Source: Wylensekiella montiformis (GTDB lineage Bacteria; Bacillota; Negativicutes; Selenomonadales; Selenomonadaceae). Taken from it: a stretch of DNA of 64,000 bases. The notes under the pieces are model-generated. The model had not been told where the DNA came from and did no database searches. It was given only the letters and a program-made list of their open reading frames with translations. Location: positions 62,001 through 126,000 of the forward strand of contig NZ_VUNL01000006.1 in NCBI RefSeq assembly GCF_009697385.1, written 5' to 3'. Below, one piece after another: positions 1 through 10,536 of the stretch. Positions within the stretch are counted from its first letter, which is position 1, and each line of letters starts with the position of its first letter. Made by a program: the position numbers and the translations under genes.

Positions 1-227
1 TCCCGGCACACCAAAGCAGCGTTTACACTGCTGAGATTTCCGCCCGCGATTACCGAAAAATCAAAGAAGATGCTGTGGTTGTCTCCGCCTGGCTCACGGA
101 TACTCCTTACGTCCTTTCTTCGCGCATCCCGTCTTCATCCGAAAGCGGCCGCGTGCCGGTCGTGATCCACGGAGGAATCATTCTCGGTAACGGAAACTGG
201 GATCATGACCATATCGCGCCGTTTTGA
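1..227 (+). CDS. C-terminal end of an unrecognised protein (partial)
   Basis: An open frame enters from the left edge and ends at a TGA at 225-227, giving about 74 residues. The tail ends in a Gly/His/Asp-rich stretch (HGGIILGNGNWDHDHIAPF) that I cannot assign to a family. No membrane segment is visible. The stop overlaps the putative -35 of the next gene, so the two genes are probably transcribed separately. Frame and stop are seen in the sequence; the function is unknown. Confidence 0.5.
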   Translation, partial: PAHQSSVYTAEISARDYRKIKEDAVVVSAWLTDTPYVLSSRIPSSSESGRVPVVIHGGIILGNGNWDHDHIAPF

Positions 228-250
228 TCATGCAGTATTTGTGATATAAT
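224..250 (+). promoter_or_regulatory. Putative promoter of the CorC-type gene
   Basis: An extended -10, TGaTATAAT, has a perfect TATAAT at 245-250. A weak -35, TTGATC, lies at 224-229 with a short 15 bp spacer. The predicted 5' leader to the TTG start at 307 is about 50 nt. Confidence 0.5.
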
Positions 251-306
251 AAAAGTGTTATGTATGATTGACGAAATTTAAGTTTACGGAAAAGGATGAA
301 CTGCAC

Positions 307-1623
307 TTGGACAATTCTATGGCTGCTTTACTGCTGATTCTATTGATTCTGTTTCTCAGTATCAACGGCTTTTTCTCTATGGCAGAAATCGCCATGGCTG
401 AAAGCCACCGGGGACGACTGGAAAAATTACAGGAGGAAGGTCACCCGGACGCAGCGCCTGCACTGATTATACTGGAGAATCCGGATCGGATGCTGCCGCT
501 TGCCCAGGCGGGGATCACCTTATCCAGCATTTTGACCGGCCTGCTGACGGGAGCGTTTCTCGCTCCTGTTTTAGCCCGGTTCATCCACTTCATTCCTCAT
601 GCCTATCTTCTTTCCCTTATGGTCAGCATTCTTGTCGTCACTTATGTGACGCTTCTGTTCAGTGAATTCCTCCCCAAAAAGACGGCGCTGCAGAACCCGG
701 AGCAGTTCCTGCTGAATCATCACCGCAGCCTGAACCGTCTGGCAAAGTTCATGCAGCCGCTTCTTTCGCTTTGTTCCCGGTCCGCAAACCTGATTCTGTT
801 GCTGATCGGCATCAACCCCAATATTGAAGATACCGTCACAGAGGATGAAGTCAAGGATTTGATCGAGCAGGGAACGGAAGACGGAACCTTTGAAAAGACG
901 GAACAGAACATGGTCGACCGCATTTTTCATATGAGTGATCAGACGGCTTATTCTCTGATGACGCCGCGAACCCAGATGCTTTGGCTTGATCTTTCCGATC
1001 CACTGAAGCATAACCTGCGCCTGATCCGCGAAACGCCACAGGATATCTTTCCTGTCGGCCGCGACAGTCTGGATGACTTCTGCGGGGTACTGTATGCCAA
1101 GGACCTGCTGAACGCCTCGCTTGAGCGGCGGCCGCTGGAACTTTCACAGTATATCCGAAAACCGCTGTTCGTCCCGCGTTCAATGGAAACATTCCGTGTC
1201 TTGGAAAAATTCCGTCAGACCGGGACTCACGAAGCCATGGTCCTCGATGAATACGGCGGCGTCATTGGTTTTCTGACACTGGATGACATCGTACAGGAAA
1301 TTATTGGAGATTCCCATGGAGCCAATGAACCGGAGCCGGCACAGATCACGCAGCGGGACGAAAACTCCTGGCTGGTCGACGGACTTTTATCCATCGATGA
1401 TTTCAAGGAACGATTCGATATCGACGAACTCCCCGACGAAGATCACGACCATTATCAGACCATGGGCGGCTTCCTGACTTCATACTTCGGCTATATCCCC
1501 AAGGCAGGCGAGCGAAAAGAATGGAACGGTCTGATCTTTGAGGTAGTGGACATGGATCGCGCCCGTATCGACAAGATCATGATTACACGTTCTCAGACGC
1601 AAGCGAGCCCTTTGCAAAAATAA
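307..1623 (+). CDS. CNNM/CorC (HlyC/TlyC) family membrane protein with CBS pair
   Basis: This is a membrane protein of the CorC/HlyC (CNNM) family, whose members are linked to Mg2+ or Co2+ efflux; older annotations call them hemolysins. With a TTG start at 307 the product is 438 residues. A hydrophobic N-terminus begins the DUF21/CNNM transmembrane domain (about 1-190). A pair of CBS domains follows (about 200-325), containing MTPRTQM and the typical VLDEYGGVIGFLTLDD stretch. A CorC_HlyC domain ends the protein (about 345-430). TTG 307 is preceded by AAAGGATGA at 291-299; a TTG at 268 has no good ribosome site, and ATG 322 is another option. A strong terminator follows. The family call is firm; the transported ion is not shown by the sequence. 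Confidence 0.9.
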   Translation: MDNSMAALLLILLILFLSINGFFSMAEIAMAESHRGRLEKLQEEGHPDAAPALIILENPDRMLPLAQAGITLSSILTGLLTGAFLAPVLARFIHFIPHAYLLSLMVSILVVTYVTLLFSEFLPKKTALQNPEQFLLNHHRSLNRLAKFMQPLLSLCSRSANLILLLIGINPNIEDTVTEDEVKDLIEQGTEDGTFEKTEQNMVDRIFHMSDQTAYSLMTPRTQMLWLDLSDPLKHNLRLIRETPQDIFPVGRDSLDDFCGVLYAKDLLNASLERRPLELSQYIRKPLFVPRSMETFRVLEKFRQTGTHEAMVLDEYGGVIGFLTLDDIVQEIIGDSHGANEPEPAQITQRDENSWLVDGLLSIDDFKERFDIDELPDEDHDHYQTMGGFLTSYFGYIPKAGERKEWNGLIFEVVDMDRARIDKIMITRSQTQASPLQK

Positions 1624-1628
1624 CACCC

Positions 1629-1667
1629 AAAAGGCGGATCCAGATTTTCATCCGGATCCGCCTTTTT
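1629..1667 (+). terminator. Rho-independent terminator of the CorC-type gene
   Basis: A perfect stem (AAGGCGGATCC paired with GGATCCGCCTT) around an ATTTTCAT-type loop is followed by a T run, five bases after the stop codon. Confidence 0.85.
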
Positions 1668-1680
1668 ACTGCATACAAAG

Positions 1681-1716
1681 CACCTTCTGCCTTCCCCAAA
1701 GGGAAGGCAGAAGGTG
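1681..1716 (-). terminator. Hairpin terminator downstream of nifJ
   Basis: A perfect 16 bp inverted repeat (CACCTTCTGCCTTCCC and its complement) around a CAAA loop lies 18 bp past the nifJ stop. The T tract on the minus strand is weak, so it may act mostly as a strong stem between convergent genes. Confidence 0.6.
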
Positions 1717-1734
1717 TTTCAGGGATTGATATTC

Positions 1735-4700
1735 TTATTTACCCGCCAATTTCTTATAGGTTTCATAACGAGTCTGCGCATCACGCTGCGTCTTTTCGAA
1801 GAGAGCCTCCGCTGCCTCCGGGAAAGAACGCTTGAGGTTGATGTAGCGGTTTTCTCCCATGAGGAATTCCTGGAACTTGCCAAAATCCGGTTCCTTGGAA
1901 TCCAGACTGAACGGGTTTTTATCCGTGCCGGACAGTTCCGGGTTATACCGGTAATTTGCCCAGTAACCGCACTCAACAGCAAGCTTTTCTTCCAGCTGGC
2001 TGCAGCCCATGCCTTTGCGAATACCATGATTGATGCACGGCGCATAAGCAATGATGAGCGATGGGCCATGATATGCCTCGGCCTCCGTAATGGCTTTGAG
2101 CAGCTGATTCTGATCCGCTCCCATAGCCACCTGAGCGACATAAACATATCCGTAGGACTTCGCCATCAAGCCGAGATCTTTTTTCTTCGTCCGTTTGCCG
2201 GATGCAGCAAACTGAGCGATGGCAGCGGCCGGCGTTGCCTTGGAAGCCTGCCCGCCCGTATTGGAATATACTTCCGTATCAAATACGAAGACATTGACAT
2301 CCTCACCAGAGGCAAGGACATGGTCTACACCGCCATAGCCGATATCATAAGCCCAGCCATCACCGCCGAAGATCCACTGAGAACGTTTAACGAAGTAGTC
2401 TTTGTTCTCATAGAGTTTGTTCAGCGTCTCGTCACTGCCCTTCTCCGCCTCCAGCAGCGAAGAAAGACGATCCGCGCGATCGCGCGTGCCAGCGCCATTG
2501 TCCAGATTCTCTACCCAGTCCTTCAAAGCGGCCTGCAGATCTGCACTGCCTTTGCCGGCTTCAATCGCGGACTGGGCATCTGCTGCGAGGCTGTCGCGAA
2601 CGGCTTTCGTACCGAGGAACATACCAAGACCGAACTCCGCATTGTCCTCAAACAGGGAATTTGCCCAAGCCGGTCCATGACCTGCATGATTCGTCGTATA
2701 CGGCATAGCCGGCGCACTGCCGCCCCAAATCGACGAGCATCCTGTTGCATTGGCTACCATCATGCGGTCGCCGAAAAGCTGAGTGAGAAGTTTTGCATAC
2801 GGCGTCTCGCCGCAGCCGGCGCAGGCACCGGAGAATTCGAAGAGTGGCTGTTCGAACTGGGAACCGATAACCGTCTCCTTCTTCATCGGATTCTTCTTCG
2901 GCGCGACCTTTGCAGGATCCACCCCGTAATCAAAGTAGACCTGCGCCGCCTTGCGGTTATCATCCAGCGGGCTCATATCCAGCGCCTTGACCGGGCATAC
3001 CTGCGCACAGTTTCCGCAGCCGAGGCAGTCCATCGTGGAAACAGCTACCGTGAAATGATAATCCTTGACGGTCTTGACCTGTTTGGACGGGAACCCCTCC
3101 GGAGCTGCCGCCAGTTCCTCATCCGTAGTAAGAATGGGGCGAATCGTAGCATGCGGGCAGACATAAGAACACTTATTGCATCCGATACATTTTTCCGCGT
3201 TCCAGACCGGCACATTGATCGCCGTGCCGCGTTTTTCATAGGCAGCACCGCCTACCGGGAACGTACCGTCTTCCATCCCATCAGCAAATTTGGAAACGGC
3301 CAGCTTATCGCCTTCCTGACGATTCATCACATCCTGAATTTCCGTGATGAACGCAGGGACACCTTTCTTCGACACCTCTTCGTCAGCAGCATTCGCCCAA
3401 TCTGCCGGGACAGCCACACGGTGCAAGGCATCGATTCCCTTGTCGATCGCCCCGTTATTCATATCCACCACGTTCTGTCCCTTCTTGCCATAAGAAGTGA
3501 CCACTGCATCTTTCAGATACTTGACAGCCGTATCGATGGGGATAATATTCGCGATCTTGAAGAACGCCGACTGCATGACCATATTGAAACGGCCGCCCAG
3601 ACCAAGTTCCTTGGCAATTTCTACAGCGTTTACCGTATAGAATTCAATGTCATTCTTAGCAATATACCGTTTCATGTAAGCCGGCAGATGCTTCGTAAGA
3701 TCTTCATCCGTCCAAACCGTATTGAGCAGGAACTTTCCGCCCTTCTTCAGACCTGCCAGCAGATCGTATTTGTACACATAAGACTGCTGCGAACAGGAAA
3801 TGAAGTCCGCCTTATTGATAAGATACGGGCTTGTGATCGGCTGTTTGCCAAATCGGAGATGCGACATCGTGATGCCGCCGGATTTCTTCGAATCATAGGC
3901 AAAATAAGCCTGAGCATACATGTCCGTCTTATCGCCGATGATTTTAATGGCACTCTTATTTGCGCCGACCGTACCATCTGAACCAAGGCCCCAGAACTTG
4001 CAGGCCGTCGTGCCTTCCGGCGTCAGGTCTACATCGCTCATAACAGGCGCCAGGCTCGTGTTGGTTACGTCATCGTCAATTCCGATCGTAAACCCATCCT
4101 TCGGTGCATCCTTCTTGAGTTCCTCAAAGACGGCAAAAATCTGATCCGGCGTAGTATCCTTACCGCCAAGGCCGAAACGTCCGCCGACAATGACCGGATT
4201 GAGATCCGAGCTGTAGAACGCAGCCTTGACATCGAGATACAACGGTTCTCCGAGCGCGCCGGGTTCTTTCGTATGATCGAGGACAGCGACCTTGCGTACT
4301 GTCTTCGGCAGGTACTTGAAGAAATGCTCCAAGGAGAACGGACGATAAAGATGTACGGACAGCAGGCCGACTTTCTCGCCGTTCTTATTCAGATAATCCA
4401 CCGTCTCCTGAACCGCCTGGCAGACCGATCCCATCGCAATGATGATGCGGTCCGCATCCTTGGCACCATAATAATCAAACAAATGGTGCTCGCGGCCGGT
4501 GATTTTTGCCATCTGCGCCATTGCCTCTTCCACCAGCTCGGGCAGCGCATGGTAATACTTATTGGATGCCTCGCGCTCCTGGAAATACACATCCGGATTC
4601 TGAGCCGTACCACGGATGACCGGATGATCCGGGTTCAGTGCGCGGCGGCGGAACTCCTTAACAGCATCCCAGTCAAGAATCTTCGAAAGATCCTCATAGT

Positions 4701-5259
4701 CCACCATTTCGATTTTCTGGATTTCATGCGACGTGCGGAATCCATCAAAGAAATTAATGAACGGAACGCGGCCTTTAATAGCGACAAGATGCGCTACGGC
4801 CGCAAGATCCATAACTTCCTGAACGCTTGCTTCCGCCAGCATTGCGCAGCCTGCCTGCCGCGCAGCCATAACATCCTGATGATCGCCAAAAATATTCAGG
4901 GAGTTCGCAGCCAGAGCACGGGCGCTGACATGGAACACGCCCGGAAGCAGTTCGCCGGCCACCTTGTAAAGATTCGGAATCATCAGCAGGAAGCCCTGCG
5001 ATGCCGTGTACGTCGTGGTGAGGGCTCCTGCCTGCAGCGAACCATGTACAGCTCCTGCAGCACCTGCTTCAGATTCCATCTCGATCACGCGGACCTTCTG
5101 GCCGAAGAGGTTTTTCTGTCCATGTGCCGCCATCTCATCCACATGCTCAGCCATCGGCGAAGACGGCGTAATCGGATAAATAGCCGCGACATCCGTAAAA
5201 GCATAGGAGATATAGGCGGCAGCGGTATTGCCGTCCATGGTTTTCATCTTTTTGCTCAT
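1735..5259 (-). CDS. nifJ: Pyruvate:ferredoxin (flavodoxin) oxidoreductase
   Basis: This cytoplasmic enzyme converts pyruvate and CoA to acetyl-CoA and CO2, reducing ferredoxin or flavodoxin; it is central to anaerobic fermentation. The 1174-residue length matches the one-chain PFOR family. The N-terminal pyrimidine-binding domain begins with the pattern YAFTDVAAIYPITPSSPMAE. Two ferredoxin-type 4Fe-4S motifs follow, CIGCNKCSYVC near residue 690 and CLGCGNCAQVC near 743. A third cluster site, CAGCGETPY, is near 809. The TPP/Mg motif GDGWAYDIGYGG near 962 pairs with TEVYSNTGGQ. ATG 5259 has an AGAGGGGAG ribosome site. It is monocistronic between its own promoter and terminator. All key cofactor residues I looked for are present. 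Confidence 0.97.
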   Translation of the reverse strand: MSKKMKTMDGNTAAAYISYAFTDVAAIYPITPSSPMAEHVDEMAAHGQKNLFGQKVRVIEMESEAGAAGAVHGSLQAGALTTTYTASQGFLLMIPNLYKVAGELLPGVFHVSARALAANSLNIFGDHQDVMAARQAGCAMLAEASVQEVMDLAAVAHLVAIKGRVPFINFFDGFRTSHEIQKIEMVDYEDLSKILDWDAVKEFRRRALNPDHPVIRGTAQNPDVYFQEREASNKYYHALPELVEEAMAQMAKITGREHHLFDYYGAKDADRIIIAMGSVCQAVQETVDYLNKNGEKVGLLSVHLYRPFSLEHFFKYLPKTVRKVAVLDHTKEPGALGEPLYLDVKAAFYSSDLNPVIVGGRFGLGGKDTTPDQIFAVFEELKKDAPKDGFTIGIDDDVTNTSLAPVMSDVDLTPEGTTACKFWGLGSDGTVGANKSAIKIIGDKTDMYAQAYFAYDSKKSGGITMSHLRFGKQPITSPYLINKADFISCSQQSYVYKYDLLAGLKKGGKFLLNTVWTDEDLTKHLPAYMKRYIAKNDIEFYTVNAVEIAKELGLGGRFNMVMQSAFFKIANIIPIDTAVKYLKDAVVTSYGKKGQNVVDMNNGAIDKGIDALHRVAVPADWANAADEEVSKKGVPAFITEIQDVMNRQEGDKLAVSKFADGMEDGTFPVGGAAYEKRGTAINVPVWNAEKCIGCNKCSYVCPHATIRPILTTDEELAAAPEGFPSKQVKTVKDYHFTVAVSTMDCLGCGNCAQVCPVKALDMSPLDDNRKAAQVYFDYGVDPAKVAPKKNPMKKETVIGSQFEQPLFEFSGACAGCGETPYAKLLTQLFGDRMMVANATGCSSIWGGSAPAMPYTTNHAGHGPAWANSLFEDNAEFGLGMFLGTKAVRDSLAADAQSAIEAGKGSADLQAALKDWVENLDNGAGTRDRADRLSSLLEAEKGSDETLNKLYENKDYFVKRSQWIFGGDGWAYDIGYGGVDHVLASGEDVNVFVFDTEVYSNTGGQASKATPAAAIAQFAASGKRTKKKDLGLMAKSYGYVYVAQVAMGADQNQLLKAITEAEAYHGPSLIIAYAPCINHGIRKGMGCSQLEEKLAVECGYWANYRYNPELSGTDKNPFSLDSKEPDFGKFQEFLMGENRYINLKRSFPEAAEALFEKTQRDAQTRYETYKKLAGK

Positions 5260-5801
5260 GTTTTGTTTTGCTCCCCTCTAAATGAAATACAAGAGAATAC
5301 GCTTGAACGCACTTCAAAGGTAAACCGGTCAATGTAAAATAAGATTGCATAAAAATTCATCTATTATGCATAATATATCACCATGAGCGGAACCTCTTCC
5401 GTGCGCTTTTATACAGTCCTATTATACACCGTCAAAAAACGATTGTAAACTCGAAAGAATGTCTTTTTGCGTAAAAACAGGGTTTGCGCCTTTTTTCACG
5501 CATATTCCGTTATAGTTTCTGCTTATTGTTTCCATAAATGAATCCATTCGCATATAAAATTTATGGGTAAATTTTTATACAATCGAAAAGGAATCGGTTT
5601 ATTATTGTTTTGTATTCTATTTCCGACACCGCAGAAAAAGCTTCCTCCCTGCAAAGCCTGCAGCACCGATCACCTCTTCTGCCGGCCTGCGCTGCAGGCG
5701 TTCTAAACCCTCGCAGAACTGCTGCCGTCAGCTCTATGTCTTTTTATAATAAAAAATAATGATAAGATAAATAATTTTATTTTTTCCTCCACAAAGGAAA
5801 T
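5260..5801. other. Intergenic region upstream of nifJ (no gene seen)
   Basis: This 540 bp AT-rich gap holds the nifJ promoter (5421-5449), a perfect 14 bp palindrome TATTATGCATAATA at 5362-5375 in the nifJ leader, and an imperfect repeat TGCGTAAAAA / TTTTTTCACGCA at 5468-5502. It also has a GC-rich patch at about 5640-5735 with a 9 bp inverted repeat (GCCTGCAGC / GCTGCAGGC). I see no convincing coding frame. Confidence 0.6.
5421..5449 (-). promoter_or_regulatory. Promoter of nifJ
   Basis: On the minus strand, -35 TTTACA (5444-5449) and a perfect -10 TATAAT (5421-5426) are separated by 17 bp. The predicted leader to the ATG is about 155 nt. Confidence 0.65.
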
Positions 5802-5832
5802 AAAAAAAAACCAGCAGATCCCTCTGCTGGTT
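5802..5832 (-). terminator. Terminator of tRNA-Pro
   Basis: On the minus strand the stem AACCAGCAGA...TCTGCTGGTT is followed by nine T residues, starting 14 bases past the encoded CCA end of the tRNA. Confidence 0.9.
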
Positions 5833-5845
5833 CATTTCCAAAAAA

Positions 5846-5922
<77 letters not shown>

Positions 5923-5934
5923 ACAACAGAAATC

Positions 5935-5963
5935 ATTATACCTCAACTCAGGGAACAATGCAA
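5935..5963 (-). promoter_or_regulatory. Promoter of tRNA-Pro
   Basis: -35 TTGCAT (5958-5963), a 17 bp spacer and a perfect -10 TATAAT (5935-5940) on the minus strand. The start would fall about 6 bp before the tRNA. It fits between the RND gene stop and the tRNA. Confidence 0.75.
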
Positions 5964-5970
5964 GGATTTT

Positions 5971-8900
5971 TTATCCGATACCGATTTTTTTGCTTTCCCG
6001 CGGCTCTTTGCGCTGATAAAAGTGAAGAAAAATAATTGGAATAATCACCAAGGTAAATACCGTAGAAGTCAAAAGGCCGCCAATAATCACCCAGGCCATC
6101 GATGACCGCGTCTCCGACCCCGCAGTCATAGCCAGCGCAGTCGGCAGCATGCCCGTCATCATCGTAATGGTCGTCATAAAAATCGGCTTGAGGCGAACGC
6201 ATCCTGCCTCAATAACCGCATCCAGTGCAGACCTGCCTCGATCCATCAGTGTCAGGGTATAATCAATAAGCAGCGTACCGTTTTTTGCCACAATCCCATC
6301 CATGACCAAAATACCGATCATCGAATAGAGATTCAGCGTATTATGCGTCAGAAACAAAAGCAGAATGGAGCCAATAAGGCCCAGAGGAAGAGAAAACATA
6401 CGGATAAACGGAGTGAGCACCGACTCATAAAGTACAGCCAGCAGCATATAGATCAAAACCATTGCCAGCAGAAGCGCACTCAGCAGATCCTTGAACGTAT
6501 CATTCATCCGGGTGGCCTGTCCCTTGAATTGATAGGTGATACCATCACCAAGGCCGGCTTTATCCAATGCTTTCTTCACATCTTTGGTCACATCACCGAT
6601 TGGTCGGCCAGTCAGATTGGCACCAATCGCAATGGAACGCTGCTTGTCCACACGGCGAATGCTGACAGGCCCCCGGCCGTTGCGTATTTCAGCTACATCC
6701 CCCAGATAAATGAGATGCCCGTTGGCGGAAATCGGAACATGGGATACATCCGACGGCTTATATCCATCCGCCCCTTTAAACCGCACCTTGATATTCGTAT
6801 CCTGCCCCCCGTTTCTCTCATCGTTTTTAAGCTCCCCTGCCGACAGGCCGGAAATAGCGGAGGCAAATGCCGTATCCACATCAGCCAGCGAGGTACCGTA
6901 TGTTTTCAATTTATCCCGGTTAACCGTCAGCTGCAGCTCCGGCATGCCTTCCGTATAGGAGCTGTTCACATCGGTGACGCCCGTCACTTCATTTTGCAGG
7001 ATATTCATGACTTTTTCCGCCGCATCATTAAGCTGACTGCTGTTTCCGCGCAGTTCAATCTGCAGGGCGCCGCCGCCATTTTTCGCACCGCCTCCGCCAG
7101 ATATCCCGGCTACGTTCGACTGCGTTTCCGAAACACGAATATCCGCATTGCGTATCTTGGCCGCCTCTTCGCGTACTTCATTGGCAATCTCCCAAACAGA
7201 GCGGGATCTGTCTCTGCGATCCGTGAGCTGCACTTTAATCCGGCCTTCATATGCAGTCGAGCCGCCAGCCTGCGTCATATAATAACGCACTTCAGGTATC
7301 TCAGCCAGTTTTTCTTCAATCTGACGGGCCACCCGGTTCGTCTCCTCCGCCGAAGATCCCACCTGTCCCTGAATATTTACGGTAAAGCTCGACTCATCCG
7401 TCTGCGGCATATATTCTGCTCCGACAAGGCCCAGCGGCACCATGGCCATCACACCGAGGAAACACAGTGAAATGACAGCCAGCAGCTTTTTTTGATGGCC
7501 GAGGCTCCAGCGTAAAATTCGCTCGTAACAGTTCACAGCGGCTGACTCCACACGATCCATAAATGACCACAAACGCTTTTTTGCCGGATGATACCCGTTC
7601 CGGAAAAATCGGGAAGCCAGCATCGGCGTCAACGTAAACGACACAAAGAGCGAGAAAAATCCCGCAAAGACAATGGTCAGGCCAAACTGACGGAAATACT
7701 GACCGGTCATGCCGTTCATGAAGGCAATCGGCATAAATACAGCCGCATCACATAGGGTGATAGCAATGGCGGCCATGCCGATTTCCGTCCGCCCATTCTC
7801 CGCAGCTTTAGCCGGCGCCTCTCCCATTTTCAAATGCCGCGTGATGTTTTCCAAAACAACGATGGAATCATCAACCAGTATGCCGACACATAAGGTCATC
7901 CCCATCAGCGACATCATATTAAAGGTAAACCCGGCCAAATACATGACAAAAAACGTGGAAACCAATGAGGTAGGAATGGCAATCATAACCGCAGCCGTAG
8001 AACGCCAGCCGCGCAGGAACAGGAACAAGACCAATCCTGTCGTAAACAGCCCTTCGATCAAAGTCCCCAGCGTATTGTGAAGCGAATCCTGAACATAGTC
8101 TGCATCATTAGACACCACGACAAACTGATAATCCGGATATGCTTTTTGCAGTTTCCGGACAGCCTGCATGATATTTGCCGCTGTTTCTACCACATTCGCG
8201 TCGCTGTTTTTATAAACCAGAACATTGATTGCATCCTGTCCGTTCAAGCGTCCATACCGGTCCGTTCTGGCATCCTGCTCGCGAATCGACGCAACAGCAG
8301 TCAGCGGGATCATTTTCCCGTCCGTATTCTGAACCTGCACCTTTTCAATATCTTGTACTTTTTTATACTGGGCAATGACACGGACATCCGATTTTGTCGT
8401 TTCCGTATAGACCGCCCCGGAAGGAAGCAGCTGATTTTCATTGCGGATTGCCGCAGCAATCCTGGCCAAAGTCAGCTTATACGCCGCCATCTTATCACGA
8501 TCTACTTCAACCGCAACTTCCTTATCCCGCCCGCCATGCAGTTCAATCTCCGAAACGCCGCCGGCCTGCTGCAGCGTTTCCTGAAAAACACGATCGGTCA
8601 TGGTGTACGTTTCTGCCAGACTGTGCTGGCTCATCACGGCCAGTTCGACGATGGGCTTCGCATTGATATCGCGCTTGATGACCACGGGGGAATCCGCTTC
8701 ATCTGGCAATTTATTCTTGATCGCTTCGACTTTCTTGGACGCATCAATCGCAGCGGTATCCGCATTGGCATCGAAATTCAGCTCCAGCATGACGCGTGCG
8801 CGTTCATAGCTGGCCGTTGATGTGATTTTTTTGACTTCGGCCACAGAGGAAAGTGCATCCTCGACGGGTTTTACAATCTCCTGTTCCACAGATTCCGCAC

Positions 8901-9063
8901 TGGCGCCCGGATATTTAACAGAAACGGTAACATACGGTGTATTTAAAGCAGGCAGCAGCTCCACACCAATCCGATAATAGCTGTACAGGCCCAGCACAAC
9001 AAAAAATGCGACGACCATGGAAATGCCTACCGGACGGGAAATCGATAAACGGGTCAGATTCAT
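5971..9063 (-). CDS. RND (AcrB/HAE1 family) multidrug efflux permease
   Basis: This inner-membrane proton-driven exporter works with a membrane-fusion protein and an outer-membrane channel. Its 1030 residues match the family length. A single N-terminal helix after [10 protein letters not shown] leads into the first porter domain. The TM4 pair of aspartates in [13 protein letters not shown] (about residue 396) is the proton relay. Repeated porter and transmembrane halves run to the C-terminus. The ATG overlaps the stop of the upstream fusion-protein gene by 4 bp, so translation is coupled. No TolC-like gene lies beside it. Substrates cannot be told from the sequence. Its presence in a Firmicute-like gene set is the best sign of an outer membrane. 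Confidence 0.95.
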   Translation of the reverse strand: MNLTRLSISRPVGISMVVAFFVVLGLYSYYRIGVELLPALNTPYVTVSVKYPGASAESVEQEIVKPVEDALSSVAEVKKITSTASYERARVMLELNFDANADTAAIDASKKVEAIKNKLPDEADSPVVIKRDINAKPIVELAVMSQHSLAETYTMTDRVFQETLQQAGGVSEIELHGGRDKEVAVEVDRDKMAAYKLTLARIAAAIRNENQLLPSGAVYTETTKSDVRVIAQYKKVQDIEKVQVQNTDGKMIPLTAVASIREQDARTDRYGRLNGQDAINVLVYKNSDANVVETAANIMQAVRKLQKAYPDYQFVVVSNDADYVQDSLHNTLGTLIEGLFTTGLVLFLFLRGWRSTAAVMIAIPTSLVSTFFVMYLAGFTFNMMSLMGMTLCVGILVDDSIVVLENITRHLKMGEAPAKAAENGRTEIGMAAIAITLCDAAVFMPIAFMNGMTGQYFRQFGLTIVFAGFFSLFVSFTLTPMLASRFFRNGYHPAKKRLWSFMDRVESAAVNCYERILRWSLGHQKKLLAVISLCFLGVMAMVPLGLVGAEYMPQTDESSFTVNIQGQVGSSAEETNRVARQIEEKLAEIPEVRYYMTQAGGSTAYEGRIKVQLTDRRDRSRSVWEIANEVREEAAKIRNADIRVSETQSNVAGISGGGGAKNGGGALQIELRGNSSQLNDAAEKVMNILQNEVTGVTDVNSSYTEGMPELQLTVNRDKLKTYGTSLADVDTAFASAISGLSAGELKNDERNGGQDTNIKVRFKGADGYKPSDVSHVPISANGHLIYLGDVAEIRNGRGPVSIRRVDKQRSIAIGANLTGRPIGDVTKDVKKALDKAGLGDGITYQFKGQATRMNDTFKDLLSALLLAMVLIYMLLAVLYESVLTPFIRMFSLPLGLIGSILLLFLTHNTLNLYSMIGILVMDGIVAKNGTLLIDYTLTLMDRGRSALDAVIEAGCVRLKPIFMTTITMMTGMLPTALAMTAGSETRSSMAWVIIGGLLTSTVFTLVIIPIIFLHFYQRKEPRESKKIGIG

Positions 9064-10316
9064 TCTCCATCCGCCTCCATGTCCTCTTCTGCCACCTCGA
9101 CTCTGGCGCCATTCTTCAGCTTATCCTGATTGGTCAGCACTACCGTTTCTCCATCCTGCAGACCATCGAGAATCTCTTCGGACGTATCATTGATCAGTCC
9201 GATTTTCACTTCCCGTTCCTCCACGGTCCCGTCCGTCAGAAGAACAAACAAGGTCTGCCGTCCGTTTCTGGACAAAACGGCCTCTTTGGGAACGAACAAC
9301 GCATCCCTGCGCTGCAAAATATCAATCGACGTATGGGCAAACAGACCTGCTTTGATATCCTGATCATTCTCCGACAGTTCGATGCGCACCTGATAGGTCT
9401 TCGAACTGTCATCCATCGCCGGACTGACATAAACGATCTGTCCGTCAAAATCCTGGCCGAGCGCATCGATCGTAACCTGAACCGGCATCCCCGACTGCAG
9501 GATCGCCGCGTCCCCCTCTGACAACGTACAGTCCACATTGATATGACTGTTATCGACCAGAGACAGTACCTTGGTGCCCGCCGTGACAATCGCTCCAACC
9601 TCCGCATTGCGATAACCAATGATACCGTCGCGGGGAGCGCGCAAAATCATATCTCCGCGCTGACGGATCAACGCATCCGTAGCATATTCCTGTTTCTCCG
9701 CAGTAAACTGCTTGGACTGGACACTCGCGGCATCGCCGTCCTGTGCCTGATTGGCCAGCACCTCGTAAGCGGCCTTGCTCGCCATGTATTCCTGCTGAAC
9801 CGAATCGAGTGTATCCTGTGAAATCGCACCGATCGAATACAAATATTGATTCCGCTCGTATTTTCCCTTTTCGAGTACATAGGCATTCTGTGCCTTAATA
9901 TAATTCGCATCGTACGAAGCAGCCGCCTCACGGGCATCGGCACGCGCCGCATTCGCCGCCGCCGCATTCTGATCGATCGAGATATCCAGATCGCCGGTAT
10001 CCTGTACCAAAAGAACCTGTCCGGCCTTTACTTCATCGCCCAGCTGAACATGGACCGCCATAATGCGGCCGGTATATTTCGGTGCCAACGGAATATTGGC
10101 ATCAGCTACCGTCTGACCGGACAAAGAGATATGCCGCATCATATCCTGACGCACAATCGTCTGCACCTTAACCAGCGGCAAGTCCCGCCGAATCTTTTTT
10201 TTGATCGTTCTGTCCTGCCCAAAATAAAAATAGCAGGCCGTCATGAGAAGCAGAAGACAACAGCCTCCAGCTATAAACCGTTCCCGTCGATTCATTTCCC
10301 GAAATTTGTGACGCAT
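9060..10316 (-). CDS. RND efflux periplasmic adaptor (membrane-fusion protein, HlyD/AcrA type)
   Basis: The periplasmic adaptor of the RND pump encoded just downstream. It has 418 residues. A short basic N-terminus precedes one hydrophobic segment (RFIAGGCCLLLLMTACYFYF) that anchors it. The end of that segment resembles a weak lipobox, so a lipid anchor is possible but unproven. The body shows the lipoyl-like VQLGDEVKAGQVLL motif, an alpha-helical hairpin, and then the beta-barrel segment around LRAPRDGIIGYR. ATG 10316 follows AGGAG by a suitable distance. The 4 bp overlap with the permease indicates one operon. Promoter elements upstream are weak. Confidence 0.92.
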   Translation of the reverse strand: MRHKFREMNRRERFIAGGCCLLLLMTACYFYFGQDRTIKKKIRRDLPLVKVQTIVRQDMMRHISLSGQTVADANIPLAPKYTGRIMAVHVQLGDEVKAGQVLLVQDTGDLDISIDQNAAAANAARADAREAAASYDANYIKAQNAYVLEKGKYERNQYLYSIGAISQDTLDSVQQEYMASKAAYEVLANQAQDGDAASVQSKQFTAEKQEYATDALIRQRGDMILRAPRDGIIGYRNAEVGAIVTAGTKVLSLVDNSHINVDCTLSEGDAAILQSGMPVQVTIDALGQDFDGQIVYVSPAMDDSSKTYQVRIELSENDQDIKAGLFAHTSIDILQRRDALFVPKEAVLSRNGRQTLFVLLTDGTVEEREVKIGLINDTSEEILDGLQDGETVVLTNQDKLKNGARVEVAEEDMEADGE

Positions 10317-10536
10317 AATCCATTCTCCTCATACGATTTACTCTCAGTTCGTATTTATTTTATCACGCAATATCGTCGATTTCCATCACGAAACGATAAA
10401 CATCTCAATAAAATCTGAAGAACCCTTTCCCGCTTCCAAAAGTTTTTCTTCCTCCGGCAGGGAAATCGGTATACCTTGTTGAATCCTGTTATAAGGTTGT
10501 CATGTATCTCTCTATCGGAAAGCGAGGCTTTATCCT

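Noticed and set aside
1714-3981. 755-residue plus-strand frame opposite nifJ
   Set aside because: It is antisense to a gene with full PFOR motifs, has no ribosome site and a composition typical of a shadow frame.
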